Positions 31,212-41,070 of a stretch of DNA of 64,000 nt are shown here, piece by piece; position 1 is the first letter of the stretch, and each line of letters opens with the position of its first letter. Under the pieces are notes generated by a model, which was not told the DNA's origin, did no database searches, and saw only the letters and a program-made list of their open reading frames with translations. Both the position numbers and the translations under genes were made by a program. Source of the stretch: Xanthomarina arctica (GTDB lineage Bacteria; Bacteroidota; Bacteroidia; Flavobacteriales; Flavobacteriaceae); the NCBI RefSeq assembly GCF_014638915.1, contig NZ_BMFQ01000003.1:62001-126000 (forward strand). Reading direction: 5' to 3'.

Positions 31212-32279
31212 ATGACTAAGAAAAGAACCAATAAATACAAAAAACATATTAAGCAATCTCCAGGATCTATAGTTTATACAGGAGAAAACCCTACAGAAAA
31301 ACTCTTTATAAACACCTTTGATTATAGTCCCGAATTTGTAACTGAGGTAGAACTTAACTCCGTTGAAGAAGCTTATAATTTCAAAGATTCAGAATCCATA
31401 ACTTGGATTAACATCAATGGCCTGAATCATATTCAGGACATTGAAAAAATTGGAAACCACTACAATCTACATCCTTTAATTATTGCAGATATAGCCAATA
31501 CATCTCAAAGACCAAAAATTGATGTTTACGACGATTACATTTTTGTGGTTTTAAAAATGCTATATTATGATGAAAACGAAGTCATAAAAATTGAACAAAT
31601 AAGTCTCGTACTTGGCCGTAATTACGTCTTGACTTTTCAAGAAGTTGAAGGCGATGTTTTCGATAATATTAGAGAACGTCTTCGTATAGCAAATGGTAGA
31701 ATAAGAACTCTTGGCGCAGATTACTTGCTTTACGCTTTAATAGATGCCATTGTAGATCATTACTTTATTGTTACCGAAACCATGGGGAACAAAATTGAAG
31801 ATCTTGAAGAGATTTTGTTTAATGGTCACATTCAAGACGATTTAAGTTTGCAGGTTTTAAACCTCAAGAAAGAAGTATTAAAGATTCGTCGTGCCATTTT
31901 TCCTATTAGAGAAATTATAAGTCGTATAGAAAAGAACCAACACGATTTAATTAATGAAAACACCATTCAATATTACCGAGATATTTATGACCATGTTGTT
32001 CAGTTATCCGATTCTGTTGATATTTATCGGGAAATGGTTTGGAGTTTAATGGATATGTACATGACTACCATTAGTAATAAAATGAACGAAGTCATGAAGG
32101 TTCTTACCATCATGGCCTCCATTTTTATTCCATTAACTTTTATTGCTGGTATTTATGGTATGAACTTCGATAACATTCCAGAATTACATTATAAATACAG
32201 TTATTTCATTCTTTGGGGAGTCATGATTATTATTTTTCTTGGCATGCTCTATTATTTTAAAAGAAAAAAATGGCTTTAA
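31212..32279 (+). CDS. corA: CorA-family magnesium/cobalt transporter
   Basis: 355 residues. A large acidic N-terminal cytosolic domain (about 1-285) is followed by two C-terminal TM helices. The signature YGMNF (about 316-320) lies at the end of TM1, and a basic tail (KRKKWL) follows TM2. It forms pentameric Mg2+ channels. The long stalk helix (about 245-290, METMNKMNEVMKVL-like) is present. It lies after the small MscS-type gene and before a phosphotransferase gene, probably with its own promoter. Confidence 0.93.
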   Translation: MTKKRTNKYKKHIKQSPGSIVYTGENPTEKLFINTFDYSPEFVTEVELNSVEEAYNFKDSESITWININGLNHIQDIEKIGNHYNLHPLIIADIANTSQRPKIDVYDDYIFVVLKMLYYDENEVIKIEQISLVLGRNYVLTFQEVEGDVFDNIRERLRIANGRIRTLGADYLLYALIDAIVDHYFIVTETMGNKIEDLEEILFNGHIQDDLSLQVLNLKKEVLKIRRAIFPIREIISRIEKNQHDLINENTIQYYRDIYDHVVQLSDSVDIYREMVWSLMDMYMTTISNKMNEVMKVLTIMASIFIPLTFIAGIYGMNFDNIPELHYKYSYFILWGVMIIIFLGMLYYFKRKKWL

Positions 32280-32302
32280 TGCCAAATTCGTAAACTAAAA
32301 GA

Positions 32303-33289
32303 ATGACCAACGCTCCAGCTATAAGTTCTATTATTTCACCGGAATATATCGCAGAATTTGTAATAAACCAGTATCATTTAGAAAAGGAAACAACTTGTAG
32401 TATCTTGAAAATAGGGATCAATCACACCTATTTAATCACGACTCCTATTAACAAATATGTCTTTCGTGTCTATTTCTTAAATTGGAAAACCAAACTCGAA
32501 ATTGAAGAAGAATTAAGATTATTAAACTTCTTAAAAGAGAATAATACCTTAGTTTCTTATCCCATTTCAGATTCACACAAAAACGACATTCAAACCATAA
32601 AAGCTCCAGAAGGAGACCGTTTTGCAGTTCTATTTTCTTTTGCTGAAGGCAAATCTATTAGAATTCCAACAAAAGAAATCTGTTATCAACTTGGTGCATC
32701 TATGGCTAAAATGCATCAATTAACCTTAAACAAAACTTTAAAGAGAGAAGATTTCAATGGAGAAACTCTTGTAAATTGGGCCTATAAAACGGCGAAAAGT
32801 CGCTTTATAAATTCAACAAATGAGATGCAATTTTACAAGCGTGCTAATGCGGTTGTTTCTTCTGAATTTAAAAATGCCGATTTAAGTCAAATTAGAACTG
32901 GAATAATTCACCTGGATTTATGGTATGAAAACATGAAAGTGACTGACGCTTCTGAAATTACTTTTTTCGATTTTGATAACTGTGGTAATGGCTGGTTGTT
33001 TTTAGACATCTCTTATTCCTTAATGATTCTTTTTAGAAATGAACAAGATAAAGAAAATTTCAAAATAAAAAGCGCCTCCTTTTATCAAGGTTATGAATCC
33101 ATCACTCCTATTTCCGAAGAAGAAAAAAGGTTAATTCCCTACGGTGGCTTAGCGATTTGGCAATATTATAATGGGATTCATGTTAAAAGATTTAATGATT
33201 TTTCCAATCAGTTTTTAAGTGAAGAATTCTTAAAATATTGGATACATACAGTCAACCAATGGATGGAGTTTAATAACATCAAAATATAA
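32303..33289 (+). CDS. Aminoglycoside phosphotransferase/choline kinase-fold enzyme
   Basis: 328 residues with the APH-type kinase fold: a Gly-containing N-lobe strand (KIGINHTYLITT), the Lys/Arg of YVFRVYF, the catalytic loop GIIHLDLWYENMKV (about 209-222, with HxDxxxxN) and the metal motif FFDFDNCG. It phosphorylates a small hydroxylated compound; substrate unknown (homoserine, methylthioribose or sugar kinases share this fold). The gene stands 23 bp after corA and ends before a clear terminator. Confidence 0.85.
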   Translation: MTNAPAISSIISPEYIAEFVINQYHLEKETTCSILKIGINHTYLITTPINKYVFRVYFLNWKTKLEIEEELRLLNFLKENNTLVSYPISDSHKNDIQTIKAPEGDRFAVLFSFAEGKSIRIPTKEICYQLGASMAKMHQLTLNKTLKREDFNGETLVNWAYKTAKSRFINSTNEMQFYKRANAVVSSEFKNADLSQIRTGIIHLDLWYENMKVTDASEITFFDFDNCGNGWLFLDISYSLMILFRNEQDKENFKIKSASFYQGYESITPISEEEKRLIPYGGLAIWQYYNGIHVKRFNDFSNQFLSEEFLKYWIHTVNQWMEFNNIKI

Positions 33290-33319
33290 CATTTTTCCTC
33301 CAACCGTTAAAGAAACATT

Positions 33320-33343
33320 AAAACCTGCAAGCTTGTAGGTTTT
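33320..33343 (+). terminator. Terminator after the phosphotransferase gene
   Basis: AAAACCTGCAA/TTGTAGGTTTT near-palindrome followed by CTTTTT, 31 bp after the stop at 33289. Confidence 0.8.
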
Positions 33344-33378
33344 CTTTTTATATTTATTGCTTTCAAAAAAAACAAACC

Positions 33379-35868
33379 ATGCAAAGATTATTACTTATAG
33401 TAATTATTACCCTTTTTTCAATTTCCACTACTTTCTCGCAAGCTCCCAAAAAACCTAATACTTCTGAAATTTACGAATCTATAAAAAAACTAAACTTTTT
33501 AGGTTCTGTATTATACTTGGCAGCACATCCAGACGACGAAAACACACGACTTATTTCTTATATGTCCAACCAAGTTAAAGCAAGAACAGCTTATCTCTCT
33601 TTAACCCGAGGCGATGGTGGACAAAATTTAATCGGTCCAGAAATAAGAGAACTTCTTGGAGTTATTAGAACTCAAGAATTATTAACCGCCAGACAAATTG
33701 ATGGTGGAGAACAACGTTTTACCAGAGCTAACGATTTTGGTTACTCCAAACATCCAGACGAAACTCTTGAAATTTGGAACAAAGAAGAAGTTTTAAGCGA
33801 TGTGGTTTTGGCTATTCGTCAATTTCAACCAGATATTATTATCAATCGTTTTGATCATAGAACTCCAGGAACCACACATGGACATCATACAAGTTCTGCC
33901 ATGTTAGGTATTGAAGCTTTTGATTTGACCAATAGCAAAACAGCATATCCCAACCAATTAAAGCAAACGAGTCTTTGGCAACCAAAGCGTTTATTCTATA
34001 ATTTATCTTGGTGGTCTTATGGCAGTCAGGAAAAATTTGACAAAGCTGATAAAAGCAACTTAGTTTCCTTCGATATTGGTGCTTATTATCCTTCTAACGG
34101 ATTGAGTAATACAGAAATTGCCGCTTCAAGTAGAAGTCAGCATAAATCTCAAGGTTTTGGTAATACTGGAACTCGTGGGTCTCAAATGGAATATATAGAG
34201 TTGATAAAAGGAGATATGCCAAGCGATAAAAGTAATTTATTTGATGGCATAGATACCACTTGGGGTCGTGTAAAAGGTGGTGAAGCTATAGGTGTTATTT
34301 TACATGAAGTTGAAACAAATTATAATTTCACATATCCTTCAGCAAGCATTCCGAAACTAGTAGAAGCCTATCAACTAATTCAAAAATTAGAAAATGCACA
34401 TTGGAGAGAATACAAAACCGAAGAAATTAAAAACATTATTTATGCATGTGCCGGTTTATATTTAGAAGCATCTTCAGAAACTAGTCAAGCAACTCCTGGT
34501 GAAATAGTAAAATTAAATATTGAAACCATTAATAGAAGCACTTATCCTATAAAACTAGAAACATTGCAATGTAACGACACTTCTATTTCTAAGCAAGTGG
34601 CTTTAACAGAAAATAACGGATTTGATTTTCATGAAGTTTTAGAAATTCCAAGCAACCAAAATCCAACAACTCCTTATTGGCTAACAGAAAAAGGAACTTT
34701 GGGAATGTATCAAGTTTCCGATGAAACTCTTATAGGAAAACCTGAAACCCCACGTGTTTTCGAGGTATCTTTTAAATTACTTTTCGATAACATACCTATT
34801 ACATTTACAAAAGCAGTTATTTATAAAACCAACGATCCTGTAAAAGGAGAAGTTTACAAACCTTTTGAGATTATTCCTGAAGCTTCAGTAAAAACTTCAG
34901 AGAAGGTTATTATTTTCGCAAACAACCAAACAAAAGATATTCCAGTTATCGTTCGTGCAGGACGTGATAATTTAGAAGGTTCTTTAAGTTTAAAGTATCC
35001 AAAAGAATGGCAAGTTTCTCCGGAAACACAAGAGATTCAAATTACTAATAAAGGCGAAGAAAAAAAAGTTATCTTTCGTGTAACTCCTCCAGAAAACCAA
35101 AATGAAGGCCAATTAATTCCGGTCATGACTGTTAACGGAAAAACATACACAAAGGAACTGATAGAAATTGGCTACGAGCATATTCCGTATCAAACGGTTC
35201 TTCTTCCTTCCGAAAGTAAAATTGTACGATTAGACATTCAGAAAAAAGGTGAAAATATTGGTTATATTGTTGGTGCTGGAGATGTTGTTCCGGAAAGTTT
35301 GGAGCAAATTGGTTATAAAGTGACACTTCTTAAACCAGAGGACATCAACCCTGAAACATTGCAGAAATTTGATGCTGTTGTAGTTGGAATAAGAGCTTAT
35401 AATACGTTAGAGACCATTAAATTTAAACAACAACAGTTATTTGATTTTGTTTCAAATGGAGGAAACATGATTGTGCAGTACAACACCAATCGTGGAATAA
35501 AAGTTGATGAATTGGCACCTTACAAATTAGAGCTTTCTAGAGATCGTGTTACAGACGAAACTGCCGAAGTGAAATTTTTAGAACCTAACAGCCCTCTTCT
35601 AAACACACCAAATAAAATAACCTTAGAAGATTTTAAGGGTTGGACACAAGAACGAGGATTGTACTTTCCAGACAGTTGGGGAAAAGAATTTACTCCTATT
35701 TTATCTATGCACGACAAAGGAGAATCGGCTAAAAAAGGAAGTTTATTGGTCGCTAAATATGGTAAAGGCTATTATATTTACACAGGATTGAGTTTCTTTA
35801 GAGAATTTCCTGAAGGCGTTTCTGGAGCTTATAGATTATTTGCTAACATGTTGAGCATAGGAAAATAA
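33379..35868 (+). CDS. Secreted PIG-L (LmbE-like) deacetylase
   Basis: 829 residues. A signal peptide (about 1-20, ending TTFSQ) precedes an LmbE/PIG-L domain (about 35-300) with the zinc motif AAHPDDEN (about 51-58) and a later GHHTSSAM. The large C-terminal part holds beta-rich domains and a ThuA/glutamine-amidotransferase-like segment (about 640-820). PIG-L enzymes remove N-acetyl groups from GlcNAc conjugates. Here it is exported and sits immediately before a micro-protein and an SSS sugar-type symporter, which suggests use of extracellular amino-sugar compounds. Confidence 0.88.
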   Translation: MQRLLLIVIITLFSISTTFSQAPKKPNTSEIYESIKKLNFLGSVLYLAAHPDDENTRLISYMSNQVKARTAYLSLTRGDGGQNLIGPEIRELLGVIRTQELLTARQIDGGEQRFTRANDFGYSKHPDETLEIWNKEEVLSDVVLAIRQFQPDIIINRFDHRTPGTTHGHHTSSAMLGIEAFDLTNSKTAYPNQLKQTSLWQPKRLFYNLSWWSYGSQEKFDKADKSNLVSFDIGAYYPSNGLSNTEIAASSRSQHKSQGFGNTGTRGSQMEYIELIKGDMPSDKSNLFDGIDTTWGRVKGGEAIGVILHEVETNYNFTYPSASIPKLVEAYQLIQKLENAHWREYKTEEIKNIIYACAGLYLEASSETSQATPGEIVKLNIETINRSTYPIKLETLQCNDTSISKQVALTENNGFDFHEVLEIPSNQNPTTPYWLTEKGTLGMYQVSDETLIGKPETPRVFEVSFKLLFDNIPITFTKAVIYKTNDPVKGEVYKPFEIIPEASVKTSEKVIIFANNQTKDIPVIVRAGRDNLEGSLSLKYPKEWQVSPETQEIQITNKGEEKKVIFRVTPPENQNEGQLIPVMTVNGKTYTKELIEIGYEHIPYQTVLLPSESKIVRLDIQKKGENIGYIVGAGDVVPESLEQIGYKVTLLKPEDINPETLQKFDAVVVGIRAYNTLETIKFKQQQLFDFVSNGGNMIVQYNTNRGIKVDELAPYKLELSRDRVTDETAEVKFLEPNSPLLNTPNKITLEDFKGWTQERGLYFPDSWGKEFTPILSMHDKGESAKKGSLLVAKYGKGYYIYTGLSFFREFPEGVSGAYRLFANMLSIGK

Positions 35869-35898
35869 AGAATCAGTTCATTAAATAATAGCCAAACT

Positions 35899-35994
35899 AT
35901 GAAAAAATACAAATGGAATAATATGTACACACTTGTACTAATTGCAAATGCTATTTACATCGTTATTTTTTACTTTATTACCAAAGCTTTATAA
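35899..35994 (+). CDS. 31-residue single-helix micro-protein before the symporter
   Basis: A 32-codon frame with ATG at 35899 and TAA at 35992-35994, only 2 bp before the symporter start. The peptide has a basic N-terminus (MKKYKWNNMY) and one TM helix (TLVLIANAIYIVIFYFIT). Tight coupling to the symporter and its membrane character make it a likely small accessory subunit, as known for some sodium:solute symporters. The family is not recognised with certainty. Too short for normal gene calling. Confidence 0.65.
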   Translation: MKKYKWNNMYTLVLIANAIYIVIFYFITKAL

Positions 35995-35996
35995 AT

Positions 35997-37676
35997 ATGC
36001 AAACATTAGACTGGATTGTTTTAATTGGAACTCTTTTAACTATTGTTGGTTACGGAACTTGGAAAACCAGAGGAAGCAAGAGTGTGGAAGACTATGTTCG
36101 TGGTGGTAATCAATCGAAATGGTGGACCATTGGATTGTCTGTAATGGCAACCCAAGCTAGTGCTATTACATTTTTATCGACTCCGGGACAAGCATTTCAT
36201 TCTGGAATGGGATTTGTTCAATTTTATTTTGGGGTTCCACTAGCTATGATTATTATTTGCATGGTTTTTATTCCTTTATATCATAGATTAAAAGTTTACA
36301 CGGCATATGAGTTTCTTGAAGACAGGTTCGATTTAAAAACCAGAAGCTTAACAGCCATCTTATTTCTTATTCAACGTGGATTAGCCGCGGGAATAACTAT
36401 TTATGCACCGGCTATTATTCTATCAGCTGTTTTAGGTTGGAACCTGACCTATTTAAATATCATTATCGGAATTTTAGTTATTATCTACACGGTTTCTGGT
36501 GGTACCAAGGCCGTAAGTATGACTCAAAAACACCAAATGGCTGTTATTTTCACCGGGATGTTTATCGCCTTCTTTTTAATTATTAGTTATCTCCCAGAGA
36601 ATATCACCTTTTTAAAAGCACTAGACATTGCTGGCGCCAGTGGAAAAATGGATGTCTTGGATTTTTCATTTAATATGGAAAATAGGTATACGGTTTGGAG
36701 TGGTTTAATTGGAGGTACTTTTTTGGCACTTTCCTATTTTGGAACAGACCAGAGTCAGGTGCAACGTTATCTCTCTGGAAAATCGGTTAAGGAAATGCAA
36801 ATGGGACTTATTTTTAATGGTTTATTAAAAGTACCTATGCAATTTTTCATTCTATTAGTTGGGGTGATGGTTTTCGTTTTTTATCAGTTTAATCAATCTC
36901 CAATAAATTTTAATCCTGCGGCAGAAGACGTGATGATAAATTCTGAGTATTCTGAAGCTTTTAAAAACCTTGAAGCCGAACAACTTGCTATCTTTAATAC
37001 CAAACAAGAAGTTATAAATAAATATGTTACTACTGGAGATTCAAAATATGCTGATGAAATCGCGCTTGCCAACGAAGCAGATAGAGCCAATAGAGAAGCT
37101 GCAAAAGTACTTATAAAGGAAGCTGCAGATAAAAAAGTAGTTCGTGTTGAAACCAACGATAAAGATTATGTATTTATTCACTTTATTTTAAACAATTTAC
37201 CTCGTGGCTTGATTGGCTTACTTTTAGCCGTTATTTTAAGTGCAGCCATGTCTAGTACTGCAAGCGAATTAAATGCTTTAGCTTCTACAACATCTTTAGA
37301 TTTATACAAACGTAGTTTTGCTCAAAATAAAAGTGAAACTCATTATGTAAAAGCAACGAAATGGTTTACTCTAGCTTGGGGGATATTGGCCATTGTTATA
37401 GCATGTGTGGCTTATTTAGCAGATAATTTAATTCAGTTGGTAAATATTATAGGCTCTATTTTCTACGGAAATGTTTTAGGTATTTTCCTTCTGGCATTTT
37501 TCTTTAAATATGTTCGTGGTAATGCCGTTTTTGTAGCGGCATTAATTACGCAAGCCATTGTTATTCTTGGATGGTGGATGGATTGGATGCCTTATTTATG
37601 GCTAAATTTATTTGGATGCGCCTTGGTTATTGCCATAGCATTTATACTTCAGAAGTTTAGTTCGAAACACTCATAG
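35997..37676 (+). CDS. Sodium:solute symporter (SSS family)
   Basis: 559 residues, about 13 to 14 TM helices. It contains the family's N-terminal WWTIGLSVMATQASAITFLSTPG region and LGWNLTYLNIIIGILVIIYTVSGG, and the sodium-site helix LSAAMSSTASELNALAS. A hydrophilic insertion rich in A, E and K (about 300-395) lies between TM segments, unusual but seen in Bacteroidota homologues. It probably imports a sugar or organic acid released by the upstream secreted PIG-L deacetylase. Confidence 0.9.
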   Translation: MQTLDWIVLIGTLLTIVGYGTWKTRGSKSVEDYVRGGNQSKWWTIGLSVMATQASAITFLSTPGQAFHSGMGFVQFYFGVPLAMIIICMVFIPLYHRLKVYTAYEFLEDRFDLKTRSLTAILFLIQRGLAAGITIYAPAIILSAVLGWNLTYLNIIIGILVIIYTVSGGTKAVSMTQKHQMAVIFTGMFIAFFLIISYLPENITFLKALDIAGASGKMDVLDFSFNMENRYTVWSGLIGGTFLALSYFGTDQSQVQRYLSGKSVKEMQMGLIFNGLLKVPMQFFILLVGVMVFVFYQFNQSPINFNPAAEDVMINSEYSEAFKNLEAEQLAIFNTKQEVINKYVTTGDSKYADEIALANEADRANREAAKVLIKEAADKKVVRVETNDKDYVFIHFILNNLPRGLIGLLLAVILSAAMSSTASELNALASTTSLDLYKRSFAQNKSETHYVKATKWFTLAWGILAIVIACVAYLADNLIQLVNIIGSIFYGNVLGIFLLAFFFKYVRGNAVFVAALITQAIVILGWWMDWMPYLWLNLFGCALVIAIAFILQKFSSKHS

Positions 37677-37752
37677 ACAAGCACTTGTCACTTTTAAATT
37701 GGAAAGATAAGGTGTTGAACAGCTTATTTTATTAAAAGAAACTGAATCGCAT

Positions 37753-37788
37753 AAAAAAGCCTCACAATTTTATTTGTGAGGCTTTTTT
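37753..37788. terminator. Bidirectional terminator between symporter and DUF2911 genes
   Basis: A perfect 15-bp stem AAAAAAGCCTCACAA/TTGTGAGGCTTTTTT with a short loop and A/T runs on both sides; it serves both convergent genes. Confidence 0.92.
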
Positions 37789-37807
37789 AATATAAATTTT
37801 TAAAATA

Positions 37808-38653
37808 CTAATTCTCCCATTCTGCGATAGAATCCATATTCATTTTTACATAATCTTCGTTGCCTGCTACTTTTGAAGCCTCTAAAGATTTTTTTGCAAT
37901 TGCAATAGCACCTTTTTTATCACCTGCTTTTGCGTAAATTAAAGACTGTTGTCTCAATTGATAAAAAGCTGGCTTTTTTGTCATTTTCATGGCTTTATCC
38001 ATCCAATCCTTAGCTTGGCTAATATCTTTACCTTCTTGTAAATAGTAAACAGCCGCCGCATAATAATCATTAGCAGTAGGTGTACCACTTAAAGCTTCAT
38101 TAATAGAAGCTAAAACTAAATTATCTGTTGGTAAACTAAAAGGAACTCCAATGTATGTTTTATCCCAGATCAATTCTAAAGTACCACCATTGTTAGTAAG
38201 TTGATTGATATCAATAGTAAACGTTTCTACGCTAAAAGGAATAGCCATAGGTTGCACATTTACTTTTGCTGCTACTTTACTACCATCCCATTCTTTTGGA
38301 AGACCACCATTATCAGTGCTAGAATAAAAAATAACTTGCCAAACCTCTTCTCCAGGTATAGAATAAATAGCATAAGAACCTGCTTGAAGAATTTGCCCCA
38401 TGATAGTAACATCATCTGTAAAAGTAATAATGGTATTTTTGTTGGCTCCTGTTCTCCATGTTTTATCATAAGGAACTAAATCACCAAAAATAACACGTCC
38501 ATTTACACTAGGTCTAGAATATTCGATTGTAAAATCTGTTAAACCTACTTTTTGTTCCACTTTACTAAATGGACTTGGTTGTGGGGTAACAATTTGTGCA
38601 TTTAAGTTAAATGACAAGGCAATCACAGTAATAAAAAATAATAATTTTTTCAT
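37808..38653 (-). CDS. Secreted DUF2911 protein
   Basis: 281 residues. A signal peptide (hydrophobic 4-15, ending LNAQ) precedes a DUF2911 domain: YSRPSVNGRVIFGDLVPYDKTWRTGANKNT is its hallmark. A C-terminal helical part (about 190-280) resembles tetratricopeptide repeats (YYAAAVYYLQEGKD; DKKGAIAIAKKSLE). Function unknown and common in Bacteroidota. It is transcribed leftward and follows the small secreted protein gene 38714-39142. Confidence 0.9.
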   Translation of the reverse strand: MKKLLFFITVIALSFNLNAQIVTPQPSPFSKVEQKVGLTDFTIEYSRPSVNGRVIFGDLVPYDKTWRTGANKNTIITFTDDVTIMGQILQAGSYAIYSIPGEEVWQVIFYSSTDNGGLPKEWDGSKVAAKVNVQPMAIPFSVETFTIDINQLTNNGGTLELIWDKTYIGVPFSLPTDNLVLASINEALSGTPTANDYYAAAVYYLQEGKDISQAKDWMDKAMKMTKKPAFYQLRQQSLIYAKAGDKKGAIAIAKKSLEASKVAGNEDYVKMNMDSIAEWEN

Positions 38654-38713
38654 TTTTTTGAATTAGTAATAGTTTATATTTTTTTAATTAAAAAGTAATC
38701 AAACTGATTTTTA

Positions 38714-39142
38714 TTAATGACCCCAACCGTATTTATGGTCGATGCTTCTAACAATTTCATTAAAATTTTCTAAATGATTAATATATTGTTCGTTCGTTAA
38801 AAGTTGTTTTAATTCCGCATTCATATTATCAACAATAACGTCAAATCTTTCATGAATTTCTTCAACACAATAATCTTTGTCTGCATCATTTAAACGACTC
38901 ATTTGATAAATATATGAAAATACAATGGTATCGTATTGTTCTCTTAGTTCATCATTTAGAGCCATCTCGTTTACACGTTCGTTGAACCAATATTCCATAT
39001 TGGCTCTTTCTTGAACTGTATAAACTGTATCAACTTTAGCTTCTTGTCTTCTAATTTGTTGTTCACTCTGGAGGTTTTGAGATTGGACGGAGCCAATAGC
39101 TAATAAAAAACCAAATATGAATAAGACTTGTAATTTTTTCAT
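38714..39142 (-). CDS. Secreted hypothetical helical protein
   Basis: 142 residues. The signal peptide covers about 1-21 (LLAIGSVQSQ). The rest is highly charged and helical, with no Cys pairs or known motif. It resembles short secreted proteins of Flavobacteriaceae with a Spy/LTXXQ-like all-helical layout, but the LTxxQ motif occurs only once (LLTNEQY). A perfect TATCTTTG -7 element (39163-39170) lies 20 bp upstream. Function unknown. Confidence 0.65.
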   Translation of the reverse strand: MKKLQVLFIFGFLLAIGSVQSQNLQSEQQIRRQEAKVDTVYTVQERANMEYWFNERVNEMALNDELREQYDTIVFSYIYQMSRLNDADKDYCVEEIHERFDVIVDNMNAELKQLLTNEQYINHLENFNEIVRSIDHKYGWGH

Positions 39143-39521
39143 AAATCAAATATTTTTGCAGACAAAGATACAACTTTAAAAAAATAAATAGAAAATATTT
39201 TATTTTCAGGTCGCGATTCTTTCCAAATGTGAAAAAAAATAAAGCCATTCTATAATAAGTAAAGAAAAGAGCCTTTTATAACTTAAAATTCATTATATTC
39301 ATTCCTAACTAGTACTATGTGGAAATTTACAGATTTCCTATAATTTATGTTAAAATTGTCTAATTTTTTATATTTAAAGTTAGACGTTTTGTATCTTTAC
39401 AAACTTATAGCGTTTGCTAAGGAAAAAACAGTACCTTAATTAACATTATTTAATTCATTATTAGGCAAAAAAAAACTTTGCTAATTTTAATTTACAAACT
39501 ACATTAAAAAAAAATCATATT
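39143..39521. other. Divergent promoter spacer
   Basis: 379 bp, very AT-rich, no credible gene. It holds the leftward -7 element TATCTTTG (39163-39170, minus strand) and a rightward candidate TATCTTTA (about 39391) for the gene at 39522. No regulatory palindromes seen. Confidence 0.5.
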
Positions 39522-39746
39522 ATGGAACTTATAGACAAAGCCTTAGAATTTGAAAAAACAAGTTTAAGATCTCTATCTACAAGCGATCGTATAAAAATTT
39601 CTAGAGAGGCTAAAGAACTTGTTCTAGAATTGAACGAATTATACAAAACGAATAAAGATGAAGACATCATGGATCTAATGAAACGTATTACAGCTTTAAA
39701 ACAGAAAGTTGAAAAACGATTAAAAGGTAGACCATTAACTACTTAA
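39522..39746 (+). CDS. Small coiled-coil hypothetical protein
   Basis: 74 residues, entirely helical and charged, with heptad-like Leu spacing (LVLELNELYKTNKDEDIMDLMKRITALKQKVEKRL). No signal or TM. It lies 22 bp before the photolyase gene and may be co-transcribed. I recognise no family; a partner-binding or small regulatory role is only a guess. Codon use and a clean start support a real gene. Confidence 0.65.
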   Translation: MELIDKALEFEKTSLRSLSTSDRIKISREAKELVLELNELYKTNKDEDIMDLMKRITALKQKVEKRLKGRPLTT

Positions 39747-39768
39747 AATTTATATTAAGCATCTCTCG

Positions 39769-41070
39769 ATGTACGCACTAACAATTTTTTGGTTCCGTAG
39801 AGATTTGCGATTAGAGGATAATATAGGTTTGTATCATGCCTTAAAAGGAAACCAACCTATATTACCCTTATTTATTTTTGATACTGAAATCTTACACGAG
39901 CTACCCAAAAACGACGCACGAGTTACTTTTATTCATAGAACACTTCAAAAGTTAAAAGTAGAACTTCAAACTCATTATAAAAGTGATATTGCCATATATA
40001 AAGGCAAGCCATTAGATATTTTCAATGATCTAATAAGCAAATATCATATTGATTCCGTTTTTACCAACCACGATTATGAACCTTATGCTAAGGAACGAGA
40101 TAAAGAAATAGAAACATTTCTATCTAGTAAAAATATCGATTTTAAAACATTCAAAGATCAGGTTATTTTTGAAAAAAACGAAGTTATAAAAAGTGATGGT
40201 AAGCCCTATTTAGTTTACACCCCATATATGAAAACTTGGAAAGCCAAGTTTAAAACCCAAACATTAAGACATTATAATTCTAGGAGTCTTTTATCAAATT
40301 TACTTCAGATTGAAGATGCACCAAATATAAGTCTTGAAGATTTAGGTTTTGTAGTATCCACTCAAGAAATTCCGGAATACTCAGTAAATCCAACTTCAAT
40401 TCAAACATATGAGGCCACAAGAAATTTTCCAGCTAGAGATAGTACATCTAGATTAGGACCCCATTTACGTTTTGGAACTGTAAGCATTCGTGAAATAATG
40501 GAACAAGCCATTGGCGAAACCAATGAGGTTTTCTGGCAAGAATTAATTTGGAGAGAGTTCTTTATGCAAATTCTTTGGCATTTTCCTGAAACTGTTTACA
40601 GGAGTTTTAAACCTAAATACGACCATATTCAATGGAGAAATAACCAAGATGAATTTCAGCTCTGGTGTGATGGAAAAACGGGTTATCCTCTAGTAGACGC
40701 CGGAATGAGACAATTAAACCAGACAGGTTTTATGCACAATCGCGTTCGGATGCTGGTTGGCAGTTTTTTATGCAAACATCTACTAATAGATTGGCGTTGG
40801 GGTGAAGCCTACTTCGCAGAAAAATTACTGGATTACGAAATGGCTAGCAATGTTGGCAATTGGCAATGGGTTGCAGGTTCTGGTGTAGATGCATCTCCTT
40901 ATTTCAGAATATTTAATCCGACGACACAGATTAAAAAATTTGATAGCGACTTAAAATATATTTCAAAATGGGTTCCAGAATTTCAAGAACTCACCTACCC
41001 AATACCTATGGTTAACCATAAAGAGGCTCGGGAACGTTGTTTAAAAGTGTATAAAGAAGCTTTAAATTAA
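39769..41070 (+). CDS. phr: Deoxyribodipyrimidine photolyase (cryptochrome/photolyase family)
   Basis: 433 residues. The N-terminal alpha/beta antenna domain starts IFWFRRDLRLEDN. The FAD domain has FWQELIWREFFMQILWHFP, RVRMLVGSFLCKHLL and YEMASNVGNWQWVAGSG, containing the conserved Trp and Asn of class I CPD photolyases. It splits UV-induced pyrimidine dimers using blue light. It ends with a 4-bp overlap of the convergent murA gene. Confidence 0.92.
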   Translation: MYALTIFWFRRDLRLEDNIGLYHALKGNQPILPLFIFDTEILHELPKNDARVTFIHRTLQKLKVELQTHYKSDIAIYKGKPLDIFNDLISKYHIDSVFTNHDYEPYAKERDKEIETFLSSKNIDFKTFKDQVIFEKNEVIKSDGKPYLVYTPYMKTWKAKFKTQTLRHYNSRSLLSNLLQIEDAPNISLEDLGFVVSTQEIPEYSVNPTSIQTYEATRNFPARDSTSRLGPHLRFGTVSIREIMEQAIGETNEVFWQELIWREFFMQILWHFPETVYRSFKPKYDHIQWRNNQDEFQLWCDGKTGYPLVDAGMRQLNQTGFMHNRVRMLVGSFLCKHLLIDWRWGEAYFAEKLLDYEMASNVGNWQWVAGSGVDASPYFRIFNPTTQIKKFDSDLKYISKWVPEFQELTYPIPMVNHKEARERCLKVYKEALN

